Of a stretch of DNA of 64,000 nucleotides, positions 1 to 13,641 are shown one piece after another (position 1 is the first letter of the stretch; each line of letters starts with the position of its first letter). The DNA comes from Marchantia polymorpha subsp. ruderalis (taxonomy: Eukaryota > Streptophyta > Marchantiopsida > Marchantiales > Marchantiaceae): NCBI GenBank assembly GCA_037833965.1, contig AP031356.1, positions 24,574,501 to 24,638,500 on the forward strand. Reading direction: 5' to 3'. Position numbers and translations under genes: made by a program. The notes under the pieces were generated by a model. That model was not told where the DNA came from, ran no database searches, and worked only from the letters and a program-made list of their open reading frames with translations.

Positions 1-3000
1 ATCATGATTTTCACATGAACGCCGTCATACAACAGGAAAATATTGCAGCCCCAAGAAATACAATGCAGAAGTCCATGGACAGATACTTGGTCGGTCAGCC
101 AATATGAACAAGTATAAGATTCCGATCGGACTCAGAAATTGCATCCTTTGGTTCGCACTTTCAGACAAGTATCTCTTCTCATGTAGGCCTCTCGGCATAC
201 CCGGACAGAACCTTTGAAGGAGCCTAAAGCCCCAACGGAGGAAGAGTTGTTTCGGAGGAGCTTTGAATTGTCAGAGAACACTAAACTAGTAGATATGGTA
301 CAAAAACAGATACAGTGAGTAACTGGAAGGGAAATCGTTCAGTGTACCATTTGATTCTGCTGTTACAGCGATGCAAGGGAAGCAGTCAACGCGTCCACTT
401 TCAGCTCTCTTGAGATCATAAGTCAGAAGAGCAACGAACGCCGTAACTTGTAGTAGATAATCAAGCAGCACAGCGACAGCTGAGAAAAAAGAGAGTCAAT
501 TCTATTACGTGGAACATGGAAACAAGCTAATTGCATGACGCTTCGATGCAAGAAGACGCACGTACTGACAAGTTCAACCAATCTTACACCCAACGTCATT
601 TCACGTCCATCGGAGATAGTTATAATTATGATTCCTTATGGTTCTATATACTTCAAATATTGTGTTAGAGTACAAATTTGCTCAAAGAACAATTATTATT
701 GAGATATATTAGACTTTTAGATCGCTGCTATCTACAAATATTCAAAGTGTACCAAAACTCCTGCAACTTAGCAATCAAGTAACATACCTGCAAACATGGA
801 GAACACTCTACATGCAGGCATGGGTGTGAATATGCCAACTGTAAATGCCAACACCTCTGAAAGACTGGCGAGCGTAATCGACGGACCAACTTCAGCAAGC
901 GCTCTTCCGACACGTGTTTCGACCGACTCATCTTTATTGGCTTGACGTTTGACAGCATGCACTAAAATACACATGTTATCAACTCCTACCTGCACCAATA
1001 AAGAAACGCAAAACTTCAATGTTTCCTTCTGCTTTTGGCACCTAGGTAATTTCTTGATAAGTTTGTCTTTTCTAACTGCCAAATGATGTAAGAAAATCAA
1101 GAAATCTTGTACCCTAACTGCATAAGGGGATAAATTGGGGCAATTTTAGGGTTATCAATGGCCATAACACGCATACAGATTTCTTAAAAAGAATAACAAC
1201 TAACAAGCTTGGAGAATAAAAGCAATCACAATTGCTCATGTAGGAAAAAAGGCCTCCACTGAGGTCATCTCAAATGAAAACAGTTAGTTCTCAAAAGAAG
1301 AAAAGAGAACATACCGCAAGGACGAGAAACGGTATCACCTCAACAATTATCAATGTTGATTTGACGTGGAAATAACTGAAGAGCCCGATAGAACCAAGCA
1401 CACACAGAGCAACAATACCAACACCTGCCAAGCCTAGCATTGTCTGCACATGTTTAAGATGGAGTAGGCAAGTTAGAAGGAGTGCATATGCACAAGAAAC
1501 AACCGATGAACAAAGACAGAAAACAAAATTTCGATGTTACAGCATTGCATAGCTTGAATGCAAGGAGGATCTAGAGCAGCTTAGGCCATCCTTCATCCTA
1601 CGGGGATTTTTTTTCTTTATTGCTGTTACTAACAAAGAGTAACAATCTGAAACAAATGGCTGGGATACTTGAAGCACATATAATTCGGAGTAGATAGTTT
1701 TCAGTGAGGTGAAGACTGCAAGGGCCTATATACTTAATCTTGAAATCAAGCAGCTAGTTGACAGTGTGTTTGGTCAGGGTTGTTTCACGATAGTTATGCG
1801 CGCGTTCTCCTCAAAATGTGAAAATTAAATTTATGTATATGTAAAACTTGAACTAGAGTAAAGAAATACAAAGATAAGGTTGGTCAAAAGTTTGAATTCA
1901 CTTACTTTGGACGTCACATACCATGGAGACACCCAATCTCCAAGAATGAAGGAGATGTACACAAACATAACTAAATAGCTCACCTGTGTGACAGCAAAGT
2001 TGTAAGCTTTCTCGTAAAGTACAACTCATCGTATAAAAGAAAGGTGGCTTGTGGCGAACTGCGAAGGAAAACTTATCAAGTCTAAATTCAAGAACAAATC
2101 ATTAAAGTGCTCATCATGTCATGGATTTATACCGCTATTGTTCCAACATCAGCGGTGCTCTCCCGCTCAAGCTCGGCTTTTATAGAATTCTCTGAGGAGT
2201 AGGCCAGAGTTAGACCCTCTCCTTCTACCATGGCTGTGAGCTCCTCCTGATGACAATTGACCACAAATACTGGCTGAGAGGTGAAAATCATTCAAGGTAG
2301 TGTAGTCCTGCCGCTTAAATTAGGTGAGATATCGGATATCAGCCTTTTCTAACTCTGATATATTACGTTATGTTCTACAATACAGTTATTTACGAGCGTC
2401 TGACTAAAATTTGTACAGCGGTAACCTGGAGTACTCCATAATCAGAGCTAGTGGCTGTGTCTACACAGGGAAATTAAGTACAGTTCTGCTTCTATTCTGT
2501 CTAGCTGCTCTAGTTGACTGCAAATCGATGGTGAACAAACATGGAACAATGTTTCCAAATTTACTCCTCCGAGAATAAAATTTCGACTAAAATACAACAA
2601 CAATTTTATGATGGATACGTACCTTAGCCAATCGTATAAATGCCTCCTCCCATGCCACAGCCTTCTCGTTTTCATCACCAGATTCTCCGACGAAGTTTTC
2701 AACCGGGTACGTGATAACAAAAGCAGTAGCCTAATGTGCCCCGCAATAAACTCTCAAATCAGAATGCTCATCTTGGTGCGTCATGGACACCTCTCTAGAA
2801 AAAACCACTTTCTACTAGGCTATCTCCTAGCGAACAAGCAGTTGAAGCGTTTCTAATGACAAACATAATCCGGATCTATACGTTGTGAATTTTTCAATCC
2901 TCCTACGTCCAACACAATTTCTTGTACGCGGTTATAACATTGACAAAATCTAGGACAATATTTCCAGCAAGAATAGTCACCTCAGTGTAGTTGGTTCCAG

Positions 3001-6000
3001 AGAAACCACCGAGAACAGTGCCCGGCTCCACTGGCCCCTCAAAAGCACTCAAGCATTGGGCTGCTGATGAGGCATGCTATGGTCACAGAAATATACAGTC
3101 TTCACGTCAGTATGAACCCTAACTGGCAAAGCGTGTTGTAAATGATAGTATCCTAGCTAATTAACTTGGATGCTAACGCTGTTTCTTACTTTCCTCAAAG
3201 ACAAAAACAGCCAAATTGATTAACTTAGGTGCTTATCTGTTTCTCACTTTCCTTGAGATGATAACAAGCATGGATACTGCATATCTGCCTTTAAAGTTCT
3301 GAGAGGCTTCTCAATGATACAAAGAAAACCCTTAACCTCAGGTAAACAAAGCAAACATGTACATGTCATAACTTTGACCGTAGTAATACTTATGCCTGAA
3401 GGGCAACACAAGTGCTTCATTGATATCTTCGACTGGGACTCCGGGAATAGTTATTTACCTCAAAACAAAACTCAGCATGTGCGGATCCTTGGTAATCATA
3501 AAATTTACTGCTGTCCATTTTAAAGTACTGCAAACGATATACGGGGACCGTGCTCAAACTCATAAGAAACAGAAAAGTTGCCCATCCAACTCCAAGCAAA
3601 GGGAGCTTTTAATTTCAATCGCTCTAAAAGTAAAAGAATGATGCACAAGAGTGGTGCACAAGTTGAAGGTTACCATTATTACAAACATGTAAGCATCTTC
3701 TCTTCTAGTCCGAATTGACAAAAAGAGAATTCCTACAATCTGATTCCTCTCTGATAAAATACTCATCCACACAGCACACAAAATGAAGGCAAGAAGCCAA
3801 CCTGTAAGACACTTTGAGTGGCGCATGCCGATCCAGTTGGTTTCGTGCAAATATCTTGGAGTGAAACTGAGGAGTTGGATACATTAACACGTAGTGCATC
3901 AACCTGTTGCAAGTGTGAAGTGGGGAATTTATGAGACGAAGTAAACATGTCGACATTGACAAAATTGTGAGTAAAATGACTGCTCGGATGGGTGGAAGAC
4001 CACAAACTTGGCAAGGAGTTGAAATATGAGGACTTAGTCTGCTCCGAACAGATATTGTGACCTGTAGAGCTGAACTTCCACAAAATAATCACATAGTATA
4101 CCTTTGCTTGAATCTCGAACAAAAGAAGAAGATTCTGGTTTGTGACGATGTAAGGAGCTGACTCGTTTGCAGAAGGAATTGTCGCTAAAATCAGCTGCAC
4201 AAAAGAAGATATTTTAAGTTTAGTTGAACTGTACTTTTTTGTATTTCACTCATGTAGCCTGGACAACAAAGAGCGCCTGCCGAAGAGACGTGGGAAAAAG
4301 TTTTAAAGGCGGAAATTCAGAAATGACAACTTATTACTTAACGTCGCACCCATAGTAAGAAAAGCAAAGTAGTACAAGACACGAATCCCAAAATAATATA
4401 TCCTTCCGTTGACCTGTTCGATTCGGTAAAAAGGTGCCAAATGTGAGTCAAAGTAGGCCTTTTCTTCAGCTGCCTCGCTTCCGGGGCTCACCCAAAGCTG
4501 TACATAGCCAAGTCATTTTTGTTAATTAGCATGGCTATAAACGTAGAAATACGACTTACAAATACTGTAGTACTCAGAAAAACCTTGAAGCACTTCATGT
4601 TACATCACATGTTCTGGTATAGTAACAGTACATGACATTGTTGTGGACAAACCCCCATATAAATCCTCACCAGCAAATAGTATGACTCTACGCAGTGTAT
4701 CAAATGTAAACTAACATCGAAAAGTTGTACTATTACACGGCCATCTGAAGCCTCCATTCAAAAAACTGTTATTTCAATCAAAATACTTAAGGTCTTGACA
4801 TGTAAGATATGAACCAGCTTTTCTTCACAGCAAGTTCTACCCACTTAAGCACGGTTCGGTTGGATGTATACTGCGATCATACTTTCACGATTAACCTACT
4901 TGACATGGCAAATTCAAAGAGTACAAGCTGATCTTCTGAACTTCGGCCTTTGAACCTAGTAAGGAGTAGCGTAAAAAGGACATTGAAGTTTTTAGTGCAC
5001 CAAACAGCACACCTTCTCGGGGCGGGTCTCCACTTGCAGCTGCAATAAACCTATGCAAAGTAGAATCATGAAGACAATTGCAATGAACAGGACAATTCCA
5101 GGATGGCGAGCAGTCCAAGTTCCTTGTGCCCTGTAACCACATTACGATATGACATTATTGGGCGGAAGCCAATTCTTTGTTCGGCCTAAGAGGTCAGTCT
5201 CTGCTATCTGCCATGATGTAAAATTCACTCACAGCATCAGATTTGGAGATTACATGATGCAGATGTTAAAAATTCCTTATCAAAAACGGCAACAGCTTCT
5301 GGGGTTTCACATGAAATGTGAAATAAAGAATAGCAATAATCACACTCCCATCTTATGTTCACCTTCTCATGAGATTTATCGAGGCACAGGATCACACTGG
5401 ATAAGACCTCTTTCATTGTTCGACATGTTATCATGCAAAGGTTGTGATTCATCCCAAAGGATGACAACATCCTATTATTGCACCTTCCACTGGGGTTGTT
5501 GAAGCAAGTATGTACAGAAGTAAAAGAAGAAGCATGTATGACTACTGTCTGGTATCGACACTTTCTAAGTACCTGAACCATCGAGACAAGGACGACTCAA
5601 TGAACGTAGGATCTTGAATTTTCTCTGGCTTCCCGGCCTCCTGCACATCAGGAATTGACGGAATTCAGAGCCTGTCTATATCAACCAAATACTTAAAGAC
5701 AAATAAACAAGTCTGTCACGGTTCCGTAAAAGTTTGGCAATCTCTCTATACTTGCTAGAGGCGCCAAACCAGCTTACTCATAAAAGTCTTGTTTGTGACC
5801 CCACTCAAAATCCTGACTTTTAGGCTTCAAAGGAGCGATTATCTTACTTCGATTTCTGGTCCCTGACCAGGAACAGGAGGTGAAACATTGGTAGATACTA
5901 AGAGGGGTTCATTGATATCTGATTGCCCAGTTGTGTTACTGTGCTCCTTCCTGGACTGTATCCACCATGCAACAATGCCGAGAAGAATAACGACGTACAG

Positions 6001-9000
6001 TATCCCCATACCTAGGTTTAGACATCCAATCTGCACAAGAAACAAGTCATGTCCTGATTGTCGGAACCGGAAGAGACTTGAATACAGTTCACTACGTACG
6101 CACATCGAACTCAAATACTAGAAATACCAAATGACCAATAGCGACACCATATCCAGATTGAACAAATGTAACATAGAATAACAGGCTGCATGTTGGAACT
6201 CATGCTGTAAACGCTTAATAGATGAAGAAGTGTAAACGTCGAATGCAAACCTGCAGCGATCCTAAAGTCACGTGACATCCCTCGTCTTTGTTGTCACTAG
6301 GCGGCAGTGGCTCAGCGCAGCTGGTGGCCGAAGGGCAATCACCACACGAACACGATAGTGAGGAATCCCAACAAGGAGTAACAGAAGTATTCAAAGGTCG
6401 TATGTCTCCCACGGCATTGGTCTTATAATTAATCTGGTAGGGCGAACCGGCTTCGTAAGATCCTGCCCTGTGGCCCATGAATGACAGCCAATCTGCACAA
6501 CCATTTCTCAACCTTCCTCTTCTTTAGAAAACCATCAATCACAACAAAAAACGACAAAACTTTCTTTCTGTTTCCGCCCCCAACAAGAGCGCGTGGTCTA
6601 TGGCTCTTCCAGCTTTGTAAAGAACACAATGGTGAGAACAAATTCTGCGCCGACTTACAACAGACAATAAAGAATATTTCTCTAGACTATATTAGATGCA
6701 AGCCCATTGAGTACAAGCTAAGGTCTACGTTATTACCTGTATAATTCTTGGCACCTGCTCCTATGAAGTCCATTGCTCGAGTGTTCATAGCTGCAAATTT
6801 TACGTCTTTGCAAGAATCGAACAGCTGAGTTCCATATTCCTCTGTAATATAGAAATCAATACCATCCACCAATTCTCGTCCATGCTCCTGCAAACGAAGT
6901 GTTATGGACGAGAGAGACGTCAGGTTTGATAGAATAGCAACATGTCTCTGCAACATGCTTGAGAGAAGAGAAGCAAAGATAAAGAAGAAATATAATAATC
7001 TTCTTCTACATGATGATTTCTTCATACTTCCTCAAAAGCCAAGTGTAAATACACTTTCAACTTAAGATATCTTACAATTCTTGGATGTTGAGCTCAAAAC
7101 TAATATGAGAGGAAATGTTGTAGAATAAGAAATAATAAATATACCCTCGAGGTTGAGATGACGTCAACGAATAAGCTCTGATCAGGTGAACATGAAAGTT
7201 CGCAGTAGAGATCCAGAAAGTTGCGGAGACATGCAGGACAACCTACTAGAAATGGTACGGCCTGCACAGGTCCAAATGATGTCAGCAACTAAGACTCAAA
7301 CGTTGGGCAAGAAGAGGAGTGATAACAGTTGTAGCCAACCTCTTTGGCGGCCTGTAATGATATACCCATTTCAGATGCACAAAAGAATATGATGTTGAGG
7401 AAATCGTGCAGAACCTGCTGAACACTTTGCCGGAGAAGGTCAAATTGATCTTCACTACAGCATACGTTCCCAGTTATAGTGGGACATAGACTTTGTATCT
7501 TATGTGAGAAAGTCTCAGTTGGCTGTCACACACAAGCATAATTGCACATGTCCCGGCAAATCAGAATTGAGCTAATGCAGAACAAAGTCTTTCTGTACAT
7601 ATAATTATAAATACAATCACAAGTTTGTTGCCAAATATAACAAGATTGAACAGACAAGCAAGAGCTTCCTGGGAGCCGATTGAATCTTACAGTGACTGCT
7701 TCCACAACTTTTGGACAGTTCAGAGGTTTTCCATCCTTTCGTGCGCCGCACAAATCATACATAGAGCACCAGCCTTCTTGGTGGAGTTGATCCCTGCAAG
7801 AGCCAGAATATATAGGTTGGACGTCGCAAAATGCAGAAACAGTCACTCCTATCCTACGTTTCCATCATGATACTATTTCCTTTCATTAAGAAGAGGAGAA
7901 ATGCAGGAACCACCGAATCAGCTTTACCATTTGAAGACCAGACAAAACGAAATTTGCAACTATAAATGTAAAGTATGACCAAAGAAAAAGAGACAAATGG
8001 AGCCTTTATATTACCAATAACGATCCTTCACAAACTTAATTTCTTCTGCACTTGCATGTTCAATATTTTCAAGCTGCGCATCGCGAGAGGTCAGCCATAC
8101 CTTACTGCTGTCGAAAGTCCTGAAACAGGTTCTGAGGTAAATGTGTAAGGAGCCGCACACTCTGAAATGCTTACCTGCCAAAGGCATGACGTAACGGATT
8201 AACAACTGATGATACATATAATTATAAAATGTTCAAGAAGAATCATACTAGCTAGTAACATCATACTAAAACCATTCCGTTGAGACCAACTACAATACAT
8301 TCTACAGATAAAACATAGATGGGTCTGCGAGAATCGTCTCCAAAGTTCTTAGTCAAATAAACCCATTCTTTAAGACTTAACGATGCTCATACAGGACTAA
8401 TTACAGACGTAAACTTTTATGAAAATTGTGAAGAAAAATTGATTGGTTACCAGATCATAGAAGTTGAACCCTGCTTATAATTCTACACAAACGTTCTGAT
8501 ACTGGCAAAGCATTCTACATTATTGTTCAGAAGGCCTCAATTTTCGGAGTGCAACCCTTGATTTGCACAGTGTGATACTTTGTTCCTTAAATTTTAAACA
8601 AATCAAGAGCGAGCTCAGAAATCATCTCCTGTGTAGTAATAACTAGGAACTCTACAGTCTAAATCCAAGAGTAGCGAACTCACAGACATCGGCTATCAAA
8701 GAAGGATAGGATGTGAAGCAGAATTCAAGATACTGTAGGTCAAAAACTTGGCCAAAATACTGGAATGTAATTCAATGAGGCCAATGGTTGAAAAATGTCA
8801 AAACCATCGATTCCAGCTTCTTACACTGCAGATAATGTGTGACACACTAGGATGATCGAATTTTCAGTTCTTGAGAACCTAATCGGTAGATTTCTGGACA
8901 ATTTCTGCCAGTATGATTCGTGGCTTTCATAGCCAAAACATGATGGCGTCATCATTTAATTTGTCCAACGTAAAGTAAATGGACAATTTTCAGCTCACCG

Positions 9001-9412
9001 AAAAAAAATCAGTTTCTCAGAAGGCTACGCGCACAAAAAACTGCGTGCAGTTTTGTACAGATACTAAATCAACCTTGAGCAAATGTATATTATTCGGGTG
9101 AGGTTAATCTCACAGCTATCATCTTGTGTGAGTTGCAAATTGCGTCAGTCCTTTCTACAGATACAGGATAATGTCTAAGGAAGTAATTCAATGTGCATCA
9201 GGTCTAAAAATTAAAAATCCTAAGGAAGATCCATGTTTCCAAATTTCTTCGACAAGCCCTTGCGGCTGCATGCCACGACTTGAAACGGGAGTAAATCGTA
9301 AGATCGAATTTTAATCAGAATCCATTACCTTCAACAGGAAGAGACTCAAAAAAAACGCGCTCATAAGCCACCTCTCCATTTTGTTACGACAATGATTTCC
9401 TTTCAACTTCAT
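1..9412 (-). CDS. NPC1: NPC1-type intracellular sterol transporter, 5' two thirds (at least 21 exons)
   Basis: Niemann-Pick C1 family: a multi-pass late-endosome/vacuole membrane protein that moves sterols out of the lumen. Exons by splice sites and phase (high to low): 9329-9412, 8015-8073, 7691-7793, 7415-7522, 7145-7261, 6737-6887, 6251-6492, 5848-6030, 5573-5640, 5013-5130, 4414-4497, 4102-4194, 3802-3903, 3459-3527, 2981-3076, 2623-2730, 2133-2246, 1906-1983, 1315-1443, 788-989, 348-479; tentatively 201-280. Together they give about 813 codons with no phase conflict; full family members have about 1,280. Exon 1 encodes a hydrophobic signal peptide. The Cys-rich N-terminal lumenal domain includes GCPACLRNFLDLYCELSCSP and SCSCGDCPSA. 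The sterol-sensing domain follows (ESTADVGTIA, VGVDNMCILVHAVKRQ, EVGPSITLAS). The ATG at 9412 gives the signal peptide; inner ATGs at codons 12 and 17 are alternatives. The third domain and C-terminus lie off the window; 1-200 is unresolved. Confidence 0.95.
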
Positions 9413-10260
9413 TTCTTCCGATGTCCAGAGGCGAAGCCAGCACCACGACTGAGAATTCTATCGAAAAGATCACAGGAGTGTTATTAATATCGACACCTCC
9501 ACGAATCAGCCCTTTGCCAGTTCCAATGCTCAACGCCCACTACCTCCTGCGTCATGAGATCCAGTATCGAAGCAGTCTAATTCCGGCAAACTCTCGTTCA
9601 TGGAAGAATATTGTTGTCATTCATGACCAGGCAGAGAGGGCTGCAGGGGCTCATTGATGTTTAAAAGCAAGGAGTTAACTTGGACTTCTGTAATCAAGCC
9701 ACGTGCATTGTTTTAACTCATCGCATCAAGAAACATAGCAAACGTGGCCTCTGCTGGCATCCCGCGTAAGGGCTCCTGGTGCCAGCTAACGCAGGTCTGT
9801 TTCAGGGTGTGAATAATGTCGCAGACTGTGATGAGTGCACATATCCCCACTGCACATGCAAGCGGCACAAGTGCTTCGGCCCCAAGTGTTCGACTTCGGT
9901 CCCCTCATATTTTCCTTTTTTCGCTTGGCAGAGGGGCTCTCACCTTGCGTTTCAAAATCGCAAAGGCAGCCCTCCCGGCAGGCCTTTCTTCTTCTTCACG
10001 TTCTGCTGATTCTAACAGGTCCGTCCGTACTTCTCCCTCTCCCGGCGCTTTCCCACTTTCGTCGGCTTGGCCCAGGGCCTTGCCTTGCTCTCTCTCCCTC
10101 TCTTCCGCTGTCCTGGATGGCTCCCTCCGCCTAAGCCTACGCGCTCCTTGATGCTTCGCGATGTGCAAGTATCGTGTGGAATTTTCCTCCTCTGTCCTCG
10201 GCTCCCTCACCCCCTTCCAGTTCCTGTGCGTTTCAGCATGCGGAGTATGTAAATTGTAAA
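9413..10260 (-). promoter_or_regulatory. Upstream region of the NPC1 gene
   Basis: This stretch lies directly upstream of the NPC1 start and is clearly GC-richer than the DNA beyond 10260. Read on the minus strand, 10080-10130 is a GA-rich tract (GAGAGGGAGAGAGAGC), a common feature of plant promoters and 5' leaders. Open frames of 76-111 codons on both strands overlap one another and show no family resemblance, so I read the region as promoter and 5' UTR. I could not place a TATA box or transcription start. Confidence 0.4.
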
Positions 10261-12346
10261 TTGTTCTTATACCATGGGTATTTTCATAACTTACCCATAA
10301 ACTTCAAATATTATATAAGTAACGGGAGCAACATTTACATTCTCATCAAAATGCACGCGTATTGTCTGGGTTATATATGGCACTTCTGGCCAATCTCCAC
10401 ATTAGGTAAAGACAAACTTTTCCAATTTGGATTCTATTAAATAAAAGGTTCAAAAGATTTGTGTGCACCTGTTCAAGTTTGATATAATCTCACTTTTGGG
10501 ACCAGGGACTAGATTTTATGGTAAGTAATCCATTCAGTATGTATCAGCCTTGTTTTCAGTATGTTTATTGGATCCCCTACCATAACCATTGCTTTTATGT
10601 GTGTCCTAATTGCGTTAACTCTCTCGACATCATTGGTAGTTTGAGATTGGTAGGTACGACTTCTTTTGGATATGCTTGTGCAATGCTCCTCTACTCAGTT
10701 TGATTTGCACTTCCACTTTTCTTCACCTGTAAGTCATTTAGTATATTCCGCCAGGAAAGTGTTCTCACTTTTGTAACTGTTTGCTAAGTACGTGAATCAC
10801 TATCACTTCAAAAGTGCCGAGCATTGGTTGTTAGGTGATGTAGTATTGAGGAATACAATTTATCATCAATTAAAATTAGATTTGATCTTTAGATTTGATA
10901 GATAGAAAAAGAAAGATTTGATCTTTCCTTCTTGTTGAGGTCAAAAATAAAAAATATGTAAATAAGAATGGTTCTTAGCCCAAATTTGAGACTAAGAGCA
11001 GGAGTTCTTCCTTGATGCTAATACAATAAGATCTCCAATTGGCGATATCTAAATCTCTTTATTGCAATCTAGGTGTGACAGTATATAAGAGTTGAAAATC
11101 TAAAGATAGATTAGAAATATTCAACTTATTGCGAATTTGAGATACTATTGAATCATGAGAATTCTAGCAAAGAATTCACATAAAAAATGATTAATTTAAT
11201 GATTTTATAGTCGTCAACAATATCTAGTTAACATTGATGGATATTATTAGAGAATTAATTATAGTAATTTTGGTTTAGAAAGTTGTATTTGATTGTTTGA
11301 CAACTCAAATTCTTCTTGTTCTTTAAAAATTAATAATTTGTTGTCAGAAAATTACACTATCAGCTTTTGTCTTGGCGTGACCTCTAACCTCGCAACATTT
11401 TTACACTCCTTGTTTATGGGTCTAATATAAGGCATCCAAAGTCTAAAACTGATTTTACAATTTAATATGGCTATGGAAAAAATCTGAACGCATTCATACA
11501 AAGAAATTGTATTCTACACATTATAGAGTTTACTTAAATGAGTTAATAATTTGTAAATTTGAATAAACTACAGAAAAATTTTTATCTTTAATGAAATTAA
11601 ATTTAAGGATATATTCTAAGAATTTTTCAAATTTAGTTAAAATAAAAAAAAATCTCAGATAAATGAAAGAGTGATCATAAATATAAATAAAAATAAAGAT
11701 TTAATAAATTTTTTAAGTTTTCAAATAAAAAAGTAAAGAAATTTCAATATGTCTGCAACAAATATTAACTCTACATATATCATTTTTTGTGATTATATGA
11801 AAAAAATATAAGTTACAGCTTTGAAATAAAAAAAACAATGTAGACATCAAATTAACACTCATATCTTTTGATGGAGTTCTAGGATTTATTGAATATGCAG
11901 TAATTAATTTCATGATACAACTTGCTATCATTATTGTTGATATTGATAAATACATAAGAATGATTCAAAAATATGAAATGGATGCAAATCAATATTCTAT
12001 CTTTTTTGAAAGCTATTTCTATCAACAAAGTTAAATAATCTATAAATAATGTATATCACTATGTAATGTAAAAACACTAACATCAAGATGAAAATATATT
12101 TTCATTCTTGGTAATCCGACATTCTTTGTGAATTTATCATATTTGAATCTATGTTAAGAGAATAAATCTTTGAACAAGAGCAAGAAATTATAGATTGATG
12201 CATGAAATCAAGATTTATTTAATGTATTCTCATGATTTTTCAATAAATAGTATTATGAAGCTATGCCAAACTTTTTTTCTTTTAATGATATAATATTAAG
12301 GTAAATTGTGACATTATTTTATTGAAAAATTTTAAGAGATAAAATA
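10261..12346. other. AT-rich intergenic stretch, nothing recognised
   Basis: About 2.1 kb of AT-rich DNA between the NPC1 upstream region and the left LTR of the copia element. Open frames are short (80 codons at most) and I could not match any to a retrotransposon domain. It is probably decayed repeat DNA, but I see no motif that proves it. Confidence 0.5.
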
Positions 12347-12666
12347 TGAAAGTCCCAAACATCAATATCGACACGTACGATAGTAACAACACCGAAATAA
12401 CGTGATTCACCTTACACAAGCTACGTCCACATGCAAGAATAGAATTTTCACTAAAGCACAAGTGCATACACAACCTCCATAGCCAAGCTCTCCTCCTTGT
12501 TAATCACTCTCAAAGTGCAACTCTGAATTGTACGTAGTGAATGGCTACTTCTCTATTCTATACAAGAAGAAATAAGGTGCAATTCTTAGCCAAATTAACC
12601 ACAATTACTTTTTCTAATCATGATTATTACTGATTGAAGTTAATCTAACATAGAGTTAACCTAACA
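12347..12666 (-). repeat. Copia 3' LTR (left copy)
   Basis: 320 bp, TG...CA ends, matched along its whole length by 23750-24070 with many substitutions. The inner edge at 12667-12680 is purine-rich on the minus strand (AAGTGGGAGTT), the expected polypurine tract. Confidence 0.88.
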
Positions 12667-12839
12667 AACTCCCACTTGACTCAAGTCTTGGAGAACTAAC
12701 TAATTCACTCCAGATATAACTCTCCAAGAATTTCTAAAAAGTAAAGCTAAATCACATTTTTCCTCTATAGTCAAAAATTAACTAGAATGAAGCCATAGTT
12801 GGCAAACATCGAATGAAGAATACATGTACAAATGTTACT

Positions 12840-13229
12840 AGACTAACCTTGCTCATGCAAAATTTGCAACTTTGCACAATGTTTGAAAAAACTTTTCAAT
12901 GAAATCACTTTGATTAATGCATCGGCAAAGTTGAGCTCACCATCAATTTTGATGAGCTTAATCGCATTATCATACATCTCTTGTCTCATATAATGATATT
13001 GGATATCACTATGCTTTATCCTACTATCCATCACATTGTTTGATGCTAGATGAAGTGCACTCTAACTATCATAGTAAAGATTTGCATCATTGTGTGACAG
13101 CCCCATCTCAGTGGTCAACTTGTTCAACCAGATTATCTTCTCCAATGTTACAACGTATTCAGTATCTGTGGACGACTGCATTTTTGAAGTGTAGATTTTT
13201 AACTTATGCATCCATCAGCAAGAATGAAA
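12840..13229 (-). pseudogene. Copia RNase H C-terminal part
   Basis: The minus-strand translation at 12843-13034 has the end of a copia-type RNase H: SRIKHSDIQYHYMR (usually KHIDVRYHFIR) then NFADALIKVISLKSFFKHC (usually NPADMLTKP...F.HC). Continuing to 13229, other frames give decayed ADSQSALHLA-like and TTDAEY-like segments. The upstream half of the same domain resumes at 18998, on the other side of Gypsy-B. The domain would degrade the RNA strand during reverse transcription; stops make this copy inactive. Confidence 0.8.
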
Positions 13230-13234
13230 ACATA

Positions 13235-13641
13235 TTTTAACACTAGTGCTTGGAGAGAAGTTCAATCGAAGATGGAAAAATAAATTTTTAAAGATGTGAG
13301 ATACCAACAATGGATTTACTCTCCCTTGTATAACTATTATTAACAAGTACAAGAAGATAAGATTTCATCCCCACCATCCAATCCACTACTAGTGGATTGA
13401 TAACATGGCGAATATATCTAGTGAGCACATGGATTGCTGATGTGTTGCTACCAACTAACACACCAACTAGCACATTCAATCCTTACCTAACAAGCACACG
13501 AATTGATGACGTGTCGTTTCCGACTAACACAATAACTAGCACACGGAGAGTTGACGTGAGAATGTAAATATTGCACTATCATCTACTCTATTGAATCTTG
13601 AGTAACCTTTACTTTAGTTCTAATAACTGAAGATGGTTACA
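13235..13641 (-). repeat. Gypsy-B 3' LTR (left copy)
   Basis: About 400 bp matched by 18601-18992, sharing CCCCACCATCCAAT, TTGCTACCAACTA and TATTGCACTATCATCTA segments. It has diverged considerably from its partner, so the insertion is old. The exact left edge is set by the ACATA duplication. Confidence 0.82.

Noticed and set aside
1..100. Minus-strand FLGAAIFSCCMTAF before a GTGAAA donor, as a further NPC1 exon
   Set aside because: Hydrophobic and in the right neighbourhood, but I could not find an acceptor or match phase with the preceding exon, so it is left out of the exon list.
5149..5502. 117-codon plus-strand frame opposite NPC1
   Set aside because: It lies mainly opposite an NPC1 intron and shows no family features.
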